From: Candidatus Melainabacteria bacterium | GTDB taxonomy: Bacteria > Cyanobacteriota > Vampirovibrionia > 2-02-FULL-35-15 | Length of the DNA: 52,845 nucleotides | Direction: 5' to 3' | NCBI GenBank assembly: GCA_016201905.1 | Contig: JACQBQ010000013.1 | Location: 1 to 52,845 of the forward strand | In this document: in pieces, positions 26,036 to 34,631 of the stretch | Position numbering within the stretch: the stretch's first letter is position 1 | How the letters are laid out: the number at the start of each line of letters is the position of its first letter | Program-made: the position numbers and the translations under genes | The notes under the pieces: generated by a model | Database searches by the model: none | Seen by the model: the letters and a program-made list of their open reading frames with translations, nothing else | What the model was told of the DNA's origin: nothing

Positions 26036-27475
26036 TCACTTCCCTACTTGCTTTTCAAGATTTAGCACATCATCTAATTTATTTTTATCCACTAGTTTTT
26101 CTTCAAGACAAATTTCTTTAATAGTTTTTCCAGTGGATAAAACTTTCTTTGCAACTTCAGCTGCCTTAAGATAACCAATGAGAGGATTTAAGGCGGTTAC
26201 ATTAGACAGGCTGCTTTCAGCATATCTTTTACATCTTTCAGGATTTGCAGTGATCCCTTTCAGGCATTTTTCATTCCAGACATTTAAAGCATTTGTTAGT
26301 ATGTTTATGCTATGTAATAAATTAAACCCAAGTATTGGCATCATGACATTTAGTTCAAACTGCCCTGCCTGAGATGCATCCTCAATTTTCGAACAATTTC
26401 CTCTTACATCTATACAAACCTGATTTACCATCTCAACCATTGAGGGATTTACTTTTCCAGGCATAATGGAAGAACCAGGCTGAACTGCAGGTAATTTAAT
26501 CTCAGATAATCCTGTAGTAGGACCTGAATCCATTAAACGCAAATCATTACAAATCTTGGTAAGATCCAAGACAAAGTTTTTAATAGCATTTGACACAGAG
26601 ACAAAAGGTGCCATGCTCTGCATTGCTACCATAAGATCAATAGCACTTTTTAAATCAAAGGATGTTAGTTTGCTTAATTCAGCTACAATTTTAGGCTGGT
26701 ATTCAGGATGAGCATTTAAGCCAGTTCCTGTTGCAGTACCACCAATACCAAGCACCTTTAACTCTTCTAATGCATTTTTTATTCTTACACTGTGATCATG
26801 AAATATTTTCGAGTAAACCTGAAACTCTCTTCCTAACCTGACAGGAACTGCATCCTGTAAATGTGTTCTACCAGATTTTATGATTCCATAAAACTCAGTA
26901 CCCTTCTGTTCAAGTGATTTTGAACATTCTTCCATTTTTTTTACAAGATCAACACTCTTAATAAGAGTAGCTATTCTAATTGCAGTTGGAATAAAGTCAT
27001 TGGTAGATTGAGCACAATTTACATGATCATTTGGATTAACGACTTTATAATCTCCTCTTTTTCCACCCAGAATTTCAATGGCTCTATTAGCCAGGACCTC
27101 ATTTGTATTCATATTATGAGAGGTACCTGCTCCTGCCTGATAAACATCCACTACAAAATTATCTAAGAGTTTACCTGACAAGATTTCATCACATGCTTTT
27201 ATAATTGCAGCAGCAATTTCTTTATCGATTTGACCAAGATCAGAATTTACTTTTGCTGCAGCTTTTTTTATAAAAACACTTGCACGAATAAAGTCAGAAT
27301 CAACTACTATTCCTGAAATCGGATAGTTAGAAAGTGCTCTTGCTGTTTGAACCCCCCAGTAAGCATCATCTGGTAGTTCGAATTCTCCCATTGAATCTTT
27401 TTCTGTCCGCATTGCTATCTTCCCTTGCTGATTAGATAATTGTAATCCCTGACCTAGTACGCGTACAACAAGCAT
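26036..27475 (-). CDS. aspartate ammonia-lyase / class II fumarase family
   Basis: A 479-residue lyase of the aspartase-fumarase superfamily. The N-terminal RTEKDSMGEFELPDDAYWGV segment and KSGRTHLQDAVPVRLGREF favour aspartase; the signature loop is GSSIMPGKVNPSMVEMVNQV, with the catalytic Ser. Aspartase releases ammonia from L-aspartate to give fumarate; fumarase hydrates fumarate. I favour aspartase, not strongly. The start at 27475 is fixed by AAGGAGGG five bases upstream and gives about 21 extra N-terminal residues (MLVVRVLGQGLQL) before the family's usual start. Confidence 0.85.
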   Translation of the reverse strand: MLVVRVLGQGLQLSNQQGKIAMRTEKDSMGEFELPDDAYWGVQTARALSNYPISGIVVDSDFIRASVFIKKAAAKVNSDLGQIDKEIAAAIIKACDEILSGKLLDNFVVDVYQAGAGTSHNMNTNEVLANRAIEILGGKRGDYKVVNPNDHVNCAQSTNDFIPTAIRIATLIKSVDLVKKMEECSKSLEQKGTEFYGIIKSGRTHLQDAVPVRLGREFQVYSKIFHDHSVRIKNALEELKVLGIGGTATGTGLNAHPEYQPKIVAELSKLTSFDLKSAIDLMVAMQSMAPFVSVSNAIKNFVLDLTKICNDLRLMDSGPTTGLSEIKLPAVQPGSSIMPGKVNPSMVEMVNQVCIDVRGNCSKIEDASQAGQFELNVMMPILGFNLLHSINILTNALNVWNEKCLKGITANPERCKRYAESSLSNVTALNPLIGYLKAAEVAKKVLSTGKTIKEICLEEKLVDKNKLDDVLNLEKQVGK

Positions 27476-27668
27476 AACAACCCTCCTTACAGGATTTTTT
27501 AATACATAACAAAGTTGCTGTAAACTGTATTTTCTATAATAGCACTTTATAACGTGATAAAATCCAGATTGTTACTTAAGCAAGACTTACAAACAATATG
27601 ATTCATGCAGTTGCAAGATTTTAGAGTGACTGCGTAATTCACAACTAAATTACCGACTACTAGAGAAA

Positions 27669-28415
27669 ATGACTGAGCTAAACCTATTTTACATATTTAC
27701 AGCACTATTATTTGGCATGGTTCATGCAATGGAACCAGGACATGGAAAAAGTCTTGTGGCTACATTTGTCTTAAGTTCAAATACAAGCAGAACAAGAGAT
27801 GCATTTTTAATTGGGCTTATTGCTTCAATTACCCATACAGCAAGTGTTTATATAATTGGCTTTTTAAGTTTAAAATTTTTAGAGTTTATTTCACCAATTG
27901 AAAAAGAAATGTTTATAAGCTTTACTGCAAGCATCTTAATTTTTTTAATCGGGCTTTGGCTTATGTGGGACAGAGTGATTGAACCACTGTTTCATCATGA
28001 ACACGAACATCATTGTTCTGTCCATGATGTCCTGACTAAGAAATTAAAAGCTACAAGCATTTTATTAATCGGACTAACTGCAGGATTATTTCCCTGCTCT
28101 GGAGGACTGACAGTATTTATGACAGCTACAGCAGTTGGTGGTTTTAAAAATCTTTTAAATGGATTTTTTTATGTTCTATCATTTAGTGTTGGGCTTGGTA
28201 TGGCACTTACACTAGTAGCACTATCGATGATATTTGGGCAGGGATTTCTAAAATCAATTCTACAAAAATCAATTAGCAATATTGAAAGATCATCCGGGGT
28301 AATAAGCGCTGTTTTAATTTATACGCTGGGATTAGTTTTATTAACAAGCAACATTGTAAAAATAATGCCTTATGAACACCATCATTATCATTTATTAAAA
28401 GAAAAGAAGTCTTGA
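27669..28415 (+). CDS. NicO/RcnA-like nickel-cobalt exporter
   Basis: A 248-residue polytopic membrane protein with about six helices. Motifs: GMVHAMEPGHGKSLVATFVL (His and Glu of the metal path), ITHTASVYIIGF, a His-rich cytoplasmic loop FHHEHEHHCSVHD and GLFPCSGGLTVFM. These match the NicO family (RcnA and related), which moves Ni or Co across the inner membrane. The C-terminus ends YEHHHYHLL, another metal-binding stretch. It stands alone. No riboswitch is recognisable in the 193-base upstream region. Confidence 0.85.
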   Translation: MTELNLFYIFTALLFGMVHAMEPGHGKSLVATFVLSSNTSRTRDAFLIGLIASITHTASVYIIGFLSLKFLEFISPIEKEMFISFTASILIFLIGLWLMWDRVIEPLFHHEHEHHCSVHDVLTKKLKATSILLIGLTAGLFPCSGGLTVFMTATAVGGFKNLLNGFFYVLSFSVGLGMALTLVALSMIFGQGFLKSILQKSISNIERSSGVISAVLIYTLGLVLLTSNIVKIMPYEHHHYHLLKEKKS

Positions 28416-28493
28416 GGTTTAGAAGATAAGATTTAGGCAGATATCAGAACTAAAACCCTGCAATCACCTACAATACTAGACTTATAGCCAATG

Positions 28494-28551
28494 TTAACTT
28501 ATTCAATGGATGTGGTATAATTTCCGTAAGTTATAGTTTATTATAATTTAC
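28494..28551 (+). promoter_or_regulatory. promoter and probable operator of the AbiE pair
   Basis: TTAACT (28494-28499), 16 bases, then extended -10 TGGTATAAT (TATAAT 28516-28521). An inverted repeat GTAAGTTATA/TATAATTTAC (28526-28535 and 28542-28551, one mismatch) lies between the -10 and the start codon. AbiEi antitoxins are known to bind inverted repeats and repress their own operon, which this fits. Confidence 0.65.
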
Positions 28552-28555
28552 TGAA

Positions 28556-29185
28556 ATGAAATTTATTGAGTTTAAACAAAAAATCAAAACACTCCCAGTA
28601 TTTTCTACAGGGTTATTGTCTTCTTTGACAGATGATGTAGAAACACTTAAGGTCCAGCTTTCAATGTGGAAGAAAAAAGGGCTCATTGTACCCATTAGGA
28701 GAGGACTTTATCTACTTAATAAAGAAGATAGAAAAATTGAACCTTCACTGTTTTACCTGGCAAACCAAATGTTTATTCCATCTTATGTAAGTCTGGAATC
28801 AGCACTGGCTTATTATGGATTGATTCCTGAATTCGTTGCACAAGTAACCTCTGTTACAAGCAGAAAGACTTGTAAATTTAAAAATGAAGTCGGGGTTTTC
28901 TCCTATCAGCATTTACATCCAAAATGTTTTACAGGCTTTAATAATATGAAAGAATTAAATGATTTAAGTGTATTAATTGCAAATCCAGAAAAAGCAGTTG
29001 TAGATTTTTTATACTTGAACTTGTCAAAATTTAATATTTCCGACAGAAAGATTTTTACAGAATCATACAGATTTCAAAATTGCGAAAAGTTAAATAAAAA
29101 AAAGATTAAAGCCTATGGAAATTTGTTTGGCTCAAAAAAACTCACCTCTATTTGTGATTTGTTTATTGAGGAGTTAATTAAATGA
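28556..29185 (+). CDS. AbiEi-type antitoxin (type IV TA)
   Basis: A 209-residue protein. The N-terminal half is a winged-helix-like domain ending in KKKGLIVPIRRGLYLLNK, typical of AbiEi antitoxins. A C-terminal domain follows with YVSLESALAYYGLIPE and NPEKAVVDFLYLNL. In type IV systems the antitoxin protects the cell against a nucleotidyltransferase toxin and represses the operon. Its stop overlaps the toxin start (ATGA, 29182-29185). Confidence 0.85.
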   Translation: MKFIEFKQKIKTLPVFSTGLLSSLTDDVETLKVQLSMWKKKGLIVPIRRGLYLLNKEDRKIEPSLFYLANQMFIPSYVSLESALAYYGLIPEFVAQVTSVTSRKTCKFKNEVGVFSYQHLHPKCFTGFNNMKELNDLSVLIANPEKAVVDFLYLNLSKFNISDRKIFTESYRFQNCEKLNKKKIKAYGNLFGSKKLTSICDLFIEELIK

Positions 29186-29982
29186 AAGAACTACTAAAAA
29201 AAGAGATGAATAAATACACACAGCCTCTGTTTAAAAAACTTGCTTTAACAGAATTCCTTCAACACCTGGTTTTGCAGAGTTTGTACAGGCAAAATGCATT
29301 TAAATATCTTACATTTACCGGTGGCACTGCATTAAGGCTGCTTTATAAAACTGGAAGATTTTCTGAAGATCTGGACTTTTCGCAAACAGGAAAGAGCGAT
29401 ATAAAATTAAAGACCCTGATCTCTAAAATCCAGAATGATCTGTTATTGCTTGGGATTCACTTTGAAGCATATACAAAGGACGAGAAAGTAGTTTTTAAAT
29501 CAGACTTTCGCTTCCCGGAGATTTTAAAAGAGCTTAACCTATCTCCACTGAAAGAACAAAAATTAACCATAAAATTTGAAGTCGATAAAAATCCACCAAA
29601 AGGCGGAAATAAAGAGATTTTGCTTGTCACTTCTCCTGTTTCATATTCTGTTTCAGTTTTTGATTTACCATCTCTTTTTGCTACAAAGCTTCATGCGATC
29701 TTTTATAGAAAATATACAAAAGGCAGAGACTATTATGATCTCATCTGGTATCTTGGCAGGCAAGTAAAACCTAATTTCAAGTTACTTAATAATGCAATTA
29801 AACAAACAGAAGGTAATCTGGAAAAGATTGACGAAAATAACTTTAAAGAAAAACTCATAAATCATTTGGAAACCACAGATTTTAAAAAGGTAAAAGATGA
29901 TGTAGAAAGATTAATCATTGAGCATGAAGAATTGTCATTTCTAAAAATTGAATCTATTAAAAGCTTGCTTAGGAATTATTAG
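29182..29982 (+). CDS. AbiEii-type nucleotidyltransferase toxin
   Basis: A 266-residue nucleotidyltransferase (AbiEii/DUF1814). The core motif FTGGTALRLLYKTGRFSEDL is followed by DFS, giving the catalytic GG...DLD pattern. KLHAIFYRKYTKGRDYYDLI contains the conserved Lys and the KGRDYYDL motif. AbiE systems give abortive phage resistance and stabilise DNA. Both genes look intact. The 3' end carries an AAAAATTGAATCTATTA stretch repeated 40 bases later. Confidence 0.9.
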   Translation: MKELLKKEMNKYTQPLFKKLALTEFLQHLVLQSLYRQNAFKYLTFTGGTALRLLYKTGRFSEDLDFSQTGKSDIKLKTLISKIQNDLLLLGIHFEAYTKDEKVVFKSDFRFPEILKELNLSPLKEQKLTIKFEVDKNPPKGGNKEILLVTSPVSYSVSVFDLPSLFATKLHAIFYRKYTKGRDYYDLIWYLGRQVKPNFKLLNNAIKQTEGNLEKIDENNFKEKLINHLETTDFKKVKDDVERLIIEHEELSFLKIESIKSLLRNY

Positions 29983-30138
29983 AAAAATTGAATCTATTAT
30001 GGTGATATCCCTAACTTAAGCAATAATTAGCTTGTGGAATTGTTATCATAATGCAAACTGCTTAGTTGGCTTTTAACTTATGTAAGGGAATATACGTAGT
30101 TAGATGCTTGTTTAATGATTGGATTTAATTGAAAGAAT

Positions 30139-30513
30139 ATGAGTGAAGTAAACTACAGAAACAAGAAAGAAACAAACTTGTTTTTTTTATTTTTGTGCAA
30201 CATAAGTGCATTGGCGTGGATTGTAATATTTATTATTCCAACTCAAATGGCAATTGCAAAAAAATGCATACTAGATGATGGAACTCCTTGTTCAACAACA
30301 ACTGTGACATGCAAACCGCTAAGTGCAGCATACAATGAGCTTAACTGTATAAATGACGGTGGCAAAGTTACACAAACTCCTCAAGGCTGGGTTTGCTGTT
30401 CATCAACAACTGTGACGTGCAAACCACTAAGTGCAACATATAATGAGCTTAACTGTATAAATGATGGTGGCAAAGTTACACAAACTCCTCAAGACTGGGT
30501 TTGCTGTCCATAA
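30139..30513 (+). CDS. exported Cys-rich protein with two 36-residue repeats
   Basis: A 124-residue protein. A signal-type hydrophobic segment (residues about 13-40, FFLFLCNISALAWIVIFIIP) is followed by KKCILDDGTPC, then two almost identical 36-residue units, each with TCKPLSA, YNELNCINDGGKV and WVCC. There are four Cys per unit, so disulphides in the cell envelope are plausible. The DNA repeats are about 95% identical over 108 bases, which points to a recent duplication. No known family. The next gene downstream is on the other strand. Confidence 0.65.
   Translation: MSEVNYRNKKETNLFFLFLCNISALAWIVIFIIPTQMAIAKKCILDDGTPCSTTTVTCKPLSAAYNELNCINDGGKVTQTPQGWVCCSSTTVTCKPLSATYNELNCINDGGKVTQTPQDWVCCP
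30290..30511 (+). repeat. two tandem 108-bp coding repeats
   Basis: Two adjacent copies of a 108-base unit, differing at only a few positions, each encoding one 36-residue Cys-rich unit of the protein at 30139-30513. The boundaries are approximate. Confidence 0.8.
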
Positions 30514-30550
30514 TTATCCTCCCAATAGTTTATCTACAGGTACTTAAAAT

Positions 30551-31474
30551 CTATTTTCTTAAAAGATACACATACAAACCACCAACATCTTTAGATGGTC
30601 CTATTCTCTCAACTTTTTCCACTTTGAATCCTATGCCCTGAACTTCTTTTCTAAATACACTATCAGAAACCTTAAAATCACCTCTAGATAAATCAATTGT
30701 AGTGTCACCAATTTTTTTTAAGTTTCTTTTTTGTTTAAGTATTTCTAAGAAGTTTTTAGCTAAAAGCGTGGCTTCACTTACATTTTCTGAAGACGTTTCA
30801 TCAATCTTATCAACCCAATTTAAAACTAAATCAATTTGTTCTTTTGATTTAAGTGCTTCATCATCATAATTTTCATATAAATCGTCAAGTAAAGTTTTAG
30901 CTTCTTCTTGAGCTAAATAATTAAATCCTGATTTCTTAGCATTAGAAATAATATGAGCATACCAAACTATTACTTTAATTAATCTATCTTCAGAACTAGT
31001 ATATTCAGAAAGGTTTTCATCTCCGAGAATATAAGCTCCGCCATTTTTTAATTGGCTGTAAACATTTGTCAAATATTTATTAACTACTTCTCCTTTTTGT
31101 ACATGATGATGAAAGCCTTCACTGTAAAAGACATCTACAGGTCTTGGATGAACATATGTAGAAACATCTGCATTAATAGCTTTAACTCTTGAATCGTATG
31201 GTTTAAGTATCTTCTTAGCGTGATCAATAAAATCCAAATCATAATCAATAGCAGTTAAATGTATGTTAGGGATTTGGAGAAATAATGGTGTAATTCTTGC
31301 CGGTCCACAACCAATTTCAATTACCTCTGGATTTGTTTTACCAGTAACTTCTTTTTCTACAAAATCTTTAATTGATTTGTCTGCTAGAGCTATATACAAA
31401 TGCTCATTAGTCATTATCCTGTTGTATTCCTCAGGAGAAATTATTTTTGAATAGGTTGATGTATGCTGCGCCAT
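30551..31474 (-). CDS. class I SAM-dependent methyltransferase
   Basis: A 307-residue protein with motif I VIEIGCGPARITPLFLQ (about residues 51-67), the acidic strand TAIDYDLDFIDHAKKIL and YSEGFHHHVQKGEVV. The C-terminal third, rich in Lys and Glu, is not typical of small methyltransferases. The substrate is unknown. It is divergent from the unknown gene at 31737-32762 and has the terminal pattern of a stand-alone cytoplasmic enzyme. No Shine-Dalgarno is clear. Confidence 0.75.
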   Translation of the reverse strand: MAQHTSTYSKIISPEEYNRIMTNEHLYIALADKSIKDFVEKEVTGKTNPEVIEIGCGPARITPLFLQIPNIHLTAIDYDLDFIDHAKKILKPYDSRVKAINADVSTYVHPRPVDVFYSEGFHHHVQKGEVVNKYLTNVYSQLKNGGAYILGDENLSEYTSSEDRLIKVIVWYAHIISNAKKSGFNYLAQEEAKTLLDDLYENYDDEALKSKEQIDLVLNWVDKIDETSSENVSEATLLAKNFLEILKQKRNLKKIGDTTIDLSRGDFKVSDSVFRKEVQGIGFKVEKVERIGPSKDVGGLYVYLLRK

Positions 31475-31736
31475 TGTATGGTGCTTGAAAGTCTATCACA
31501 GGAATATAAACATCTTAATTTTTTAAGAAAGTATTTGTTTTTAATAGCTATTAGGTTAAAGGTTAAACATTTAGCGTAACTGATTAACTAAGGAGAAAAT
31601 TTCATTCTTTCTTTAATCAAAACCAGCTTAATAAGGAAAGCTTAAATATATTTAATCTACTTTTTAGATTTTTTCAATAAAAACCCATTGACTTAAATAT
31701 AAGAAATAGCTCATTATTGAATTAAAAGGCACAATA

Positions 31737-32762
31737 ATGCTAATCATAAAAGATGTTATATATGACTTTATAAGTGGCTCTAAAAAGCCTAGCCCCAACC
31801 CTAGATATGATCGTTTAAATTTAGATTACAAATCACCAGACTCAGAAACAAAATCTTTAAATCCAAATGAAATCACACAAGCACTGGTCGGACAGGTATT
31901 AAGCCAAATAGGTACCTTACACCCCATAAGTGAATATCAAAGAAAACCTGAAACTATCTTACTTACAAGACTAAATGCATTTTCATTATATCTGGGAAGT
32001 ACTTGTAGTGAAGAGGCTATAGATCTTATAGCAGAAGATTGGTTTTTCAAAGAAACAATTTACCCTGATTTATTTAGAGAAGAATACAAAAGTATTAGAG
32101 TAGCTGAAGAGCCATATCCTGTTCGAAAAAATGTTTCAGTAAAAAGTTTTACAGAGCCAATTGATCCAAGAATTAAAGCAGTCAATAAGCCTGATGATGA
32201 TTTCGTACATCATGGTTATAGTGGAGAGAAAGGCAGATCTGTTTATGAAATACTAACTGGTTTTTTGGGCATGGATATAAATAGATATTCCATGAATGTC
32301 TATGTTGAAAAAGAACTAATAGAAGCCCTGGATTACTTTTTATTGAAACACCCGGGGTCATTTAAATTTCACAAAAAACCTGGCTCAGGGAGACATGACA
32401 CTATCATTTATTATCCAGATAAAAATCTCACAAAAGAAGCTGAATTAGATCTAGCTACATTAGTACAGCCATATGTAAGAGCTGATTTACTTCATGGAGA
32501 AACTATTTTAGACCCTTCAGGCAAACCATTTATAGGAATAAAAAGAGAAGAACTGCCGGGTATTCTTGCAATAGAAAACTTAGGAGATGAGGCTTGTAAA
32601 CTAGATCCTGCTTTAGCCAGCTTTGTAGATGAAGAATTTTCGGATCATAGTATAAATAAAGGGGGTATAAGTGCAGGACAAGTAATAGCATTTAAAAATT
32701 TACTTGCCAGATTAAAATCAAATATTCCTGGTGAACTGATTCCGCAAATAGTCTTGAAATAA
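31737..32762 (+). CDS. unknown 341-residue protein, possibly HopA1-like
   Basis: A soluble protein with no signal peptide, beginning MLIIKDVIYDFISGSKKPSP and preceded by AAAAGG. The segment YSMNVYVEKELIEALDYFLL, then FKFHKKPGSGRHDTIIYYP and LVQPYVRADLL, has the order of elements seen in HopA1-like phosphothreonine-lyase-type domains. This is a faint, by-eye resemblance and is not enough to assign a function. The N-terminal 60 residues are low complexity and Pro/Ser/Asn-rich. It faces the ThiF/MoeB gene with a 7-base gap. Confidence 0.6.
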   Translation: MLIIKDVIYDFISGSKKPSPNPRYDRLNLDYKSPDSETKSLNPNEITQALVGQVLSQIGTLHPISEYQRKPETILLTRLNAFSLYLGSTCSEEAIDLIAEDWFFKETIYPDLFREEYKSIRVAEEPYPVRKNVSVKSFTEPIDPRIKAVNKPDDDFVHHGYSGEKGRSVYEILTGFLGMDINRYSMNVYVEKELIEALDYFLLKHPGSFKFHKKPGSGRHDTIIYYPDKNLTKEAELDLATLVQPYVRADLLHGETILDPSGKPFIGIKREELPGILAIENLGDEACKLDPALASFVDEEFSDHSINKGGISAGQVIAFKNLLARLKSNIPGELIPQIVLK

Positions 32763-32769
32763 AAAACTA

Positions 32770-33543
32770 TTAATTTACATTCTGCAGTAATCCAGTTTTA
32801 CAAACCGGACAATCTTTATTTTTCTCGGCTATTTTAAACTCATAAAACTTCCCATCTAAAGCATTATATTTTAAAACCCTATTAGTATAAGGTTCACCAA
32901 TTCCTAGAACCAGTTTCAAGACTTCATTTGCCTGTAGTGTACTTAAAACACCTACACAGGTTCCCAGCACACCAATTTCCTTACAGCTTTGGCGAAAGTC
33001 ATCAGGTTCATCATACGGGAAATAGCACCTGAGGCATGCTGATTTACCCGGAACTACAGTCAATATCTGCCCTTCAAAACCAACCACCCCGGCATGAACT
33101 AATTTTTTATTTAATGAAATACAATAATCATTTACTAAAAACTTGTCTTTAAAATTATCAAATCCATCAATAATTACCTCAAAATCACCAAATATTTTTT
33201 CAATGTTATGTTTATCTAATTTTGTTTCATAAGTTACAACCCTTACATCAGAATTTAATTTATTTATTTTTTCTTTTGCTGAAATTACTTTTGACTTTTT
33301 TAAGTCATCTGCACTATGAATAATCTGTCTATGTAAATTTGACAGATCAACTTTATCAGAATCTACTATGCCTATTGTCCCAATGCCACTACTTGCCAGA
33401 TAGCATAAAACTGCTGAGCCAAGCCCCCCAGCACCCAAAACCAAAACCTTACTTGAAAGAAGTTTCTTTTGACCAGAAGCCCCTATCTCCGGCAAAATAA
33501 TCTGTCGCGAATAGTGTTCTAGTTGTTCATCTGTCAACTTCAT
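32770..33543 (-). CDS. ThiF/MoeB-family adenylyltransferase
   Basis: A 257-residue E1-like enzyme. It adenylates the C-terminal Gly of a small sulphur-carrier protein (ThiS or MoaD) for thiamine or molybdopterin synthesis. The ATP loop is LGAGGLGSAVLCYLASSGIG, followed by DLSNLHRQIIHS. The zinc Cys pairs are in CLRCYFPYDEP and CPVCKTG. There is no rhodanese domain, as in MoeB and ThiF. The carrier protein is not in the window, so ThiF and MoeB cannot be separated. Confidence 0.88.
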   Translation of the reverse strand: MKLTDEQLEHYSRQIILPEIGASGQKKLLSSKVLVLGAGGLGSAVLCYLASSGIGTIGIVDSDKVDLSNLHRQIIHSADDLKKSKVISAKEKINKLNSDVRVVTYETKLDKHNIEKIFGDFEVIIDGFDNFKDKFLVNDYCISLNKKLVHAGVVGFEGQILTVVPGKSACLRCYFPYDEPDDFRQSCKEIGVLGTCVGVLSTLQANEVLKLVLGIGEPYTNRVLKYNALDGKFYEFKIAEKNKDCPVCKTGLLQNVN

Positions 33544-33905
33544 AAAGTTAATTATATCTTAAGAATAGTATGTCACTGCGAGCGTAAGTGAAGCAGTCCC
33601 GATCGTCTTGCATGGTATTGATGGGATTGTATCTTAGTTTGGGATTGCTTCGTCGGTGCTTTGCACCTTCTCGCAATGACAGTACTATCCCTAAACTATC
33701 CCTAGGACTAGCATCTCATAGTGTGTAGGTTTATCCCGAGATGATTTTCAAATAAAGAAAAATACACAAGAAATAAAACCTTTTCTTCTAGTACTAAACC
33801 TATATTTTTTGTCGCCTACACTTTTATTCCGATAATTTAATTGCAGCGATTATCACAAGTGGGTGATTGAACCTTGTGTTTGTCGTGAGCATTGGGCAGG
33901 TAACC
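33544..33905. other. 362-base intergenic region
   Basis: It contains palindromic element 5 (33572-33680), a short tandem CTATCCCTAAA/CTATCCCTAGG (about 33685-33708) and an AT-rich stretch ahead of the small exported protein. I see no other gene. Confidence 0.6.
33572..33680 (+). repeat. palindromic element, copy 5 (109 bp)
   Basis: Ends GTCACTGCGAG and CTCGCAATGAC. It is the longer variant, matching copy 6 in reverse complement, with GATCGTCTTGCATGG and GGGATTGCTTCGTC inside. It lies 28 bases upstream of the ThiF/MoeB start codon. Confidence 0.9.
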
Positions 33906-34139
33906 GTGAATCTTATCACAAATATTATTATTTGTTTGTCTCTGATTTTGGCAACAAATCTGTTTAGTATTAGTGCACAGGCTAATACTCAGGAAACAGA
34001 TCAAACAACTATTTTAGAGAATATAAATCAAAACACAAACAATAACAATGTCGTAGCCCCAAGCTTTGAAGAGCAAGAAAAACTTAATCCTACAGCATTT
34101 GATCCTGACACTGTTTATACAGACATTGAAGAAAATTAA
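33906..34139 (+). CDS. small exported protein, unknown
   Basis: A 77-residue protein from GTG 33906, with AGG five bases upstream. Residues 1-25 form a Sec-type signal (MNLITNIIICLSLILATNLF then SISAQA, likely cleaved after AQA). The mature part is about 50 residues, acidic, Asn/Gln/Thr-rich and ends DPDTVYTDIEEN. A TTG at 33867 would lengthen the N-terminus by 13 residues; I prefer the shorter form because it begins right at the signal sequence. Unknown function. Confidence 0.5.
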   Translation: MNLITNIIICLSLILATNLFSISAQANTQETDQTTILENINQNTNNNNVVAPSFEEQEKLNPTAFDPDTVYTDIEEN

Positions 34140-34144
34140 ATTAT

Positions 34145-34618
34145 TTAAATATCAATATTTACAACATCTACTGGGCAGGAAGTAACGCACATTTCACATA
34201 CAGTACATTTGGGTTCAATAAACTCAAGGTGAAAGTCCTTATCTAATTTAAGAGCACCAGCAAGACACACAGAAATACAAGCACCACAATGAATACATTT
34301 GTCCATAGCAAAGGTAACTTTCCTGGCTATTTCTGTAATTTCTATTCCAGACTCTTTTATTCTTTCTATTGCTTTATCAAGATTTTCAGGTAACCCATCC
34401 ATTTCCATAACCAGTTTCCCTGACTCTTCAGGAGCAATTTCTGCTCTAAGAATATTGCTTACAATGTCATATTCTTTTGCAAGCATATAAGTAACAGGAG
34501 TTTGAACAAGAGAAGGAGGAAAACTTAATATAACTCTTTTACGAGTTCTAAGAGATGATGAAGCTGGTTCTATCTGCTCCTTAATTTTTTCAGTCTTTTT
34601 ATTTTTTTTAGCTGCCAT
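34145..34618 (-). CDS. NIL domain-4Fe-4S ferredoxin
   Basis: A 157-residue protein. After a Lys-rich start, residues about 27-100 form a NIL-type ligand-binding domain (VILSFPPSLVQTPVTYMLAK). Then come two 4Fe-4S motifs, CIHCGACISVCLAGAL and CTVCEMCVTSCPVDVV. NIL-ferredoxin fusions are common in Cyanobacteria and relatives and serve electron transfer or sulphur metabolism. It follows rodA on the same strand by 13 bases. The Cys spacing CxxCxxCxxxC is complete in both clusters, although the third residue of the second Cys-Pro pair in cluster one is Leu. Confidence 0.87.
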   Translation of the reverse strand: MAAKKNKKTEKIKEQIEPASSSLRTRKRVILSFPPSLVQTPVTYMLAKEYDIVSNILRAEIAPEESGKLVMEMDGLPENLDKAIERIKESGIEITEIARKVTFAMDKCIHCGACISVCLAGALKLDKDFHLEFIEPKCTVCEMCVTSCPVDVVNIDI

Positions 34619-34631
34619 ATTCTAATTGTAC

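Noticed and set aside
27489-27668. NiCo riboswitch before the NicO exporter
   Set aside because: I could not find the conserved multi-helix core of a nickel-cobalt riboswitch.
29940-30000. Attachment-site-like direct repeat at the end of the AbiE toxin gene
   Set aside because: AAAAATTGAATCTATTA occurs twice about 40 bases apart, but there is no integrase or element boundary.
31590-31736. Shine-Dalgarno-like AAGGAG suggesting a small gene
   Set aside because: No ATG, GTG or TTG at proper spacing opens more than about a dozen codons.
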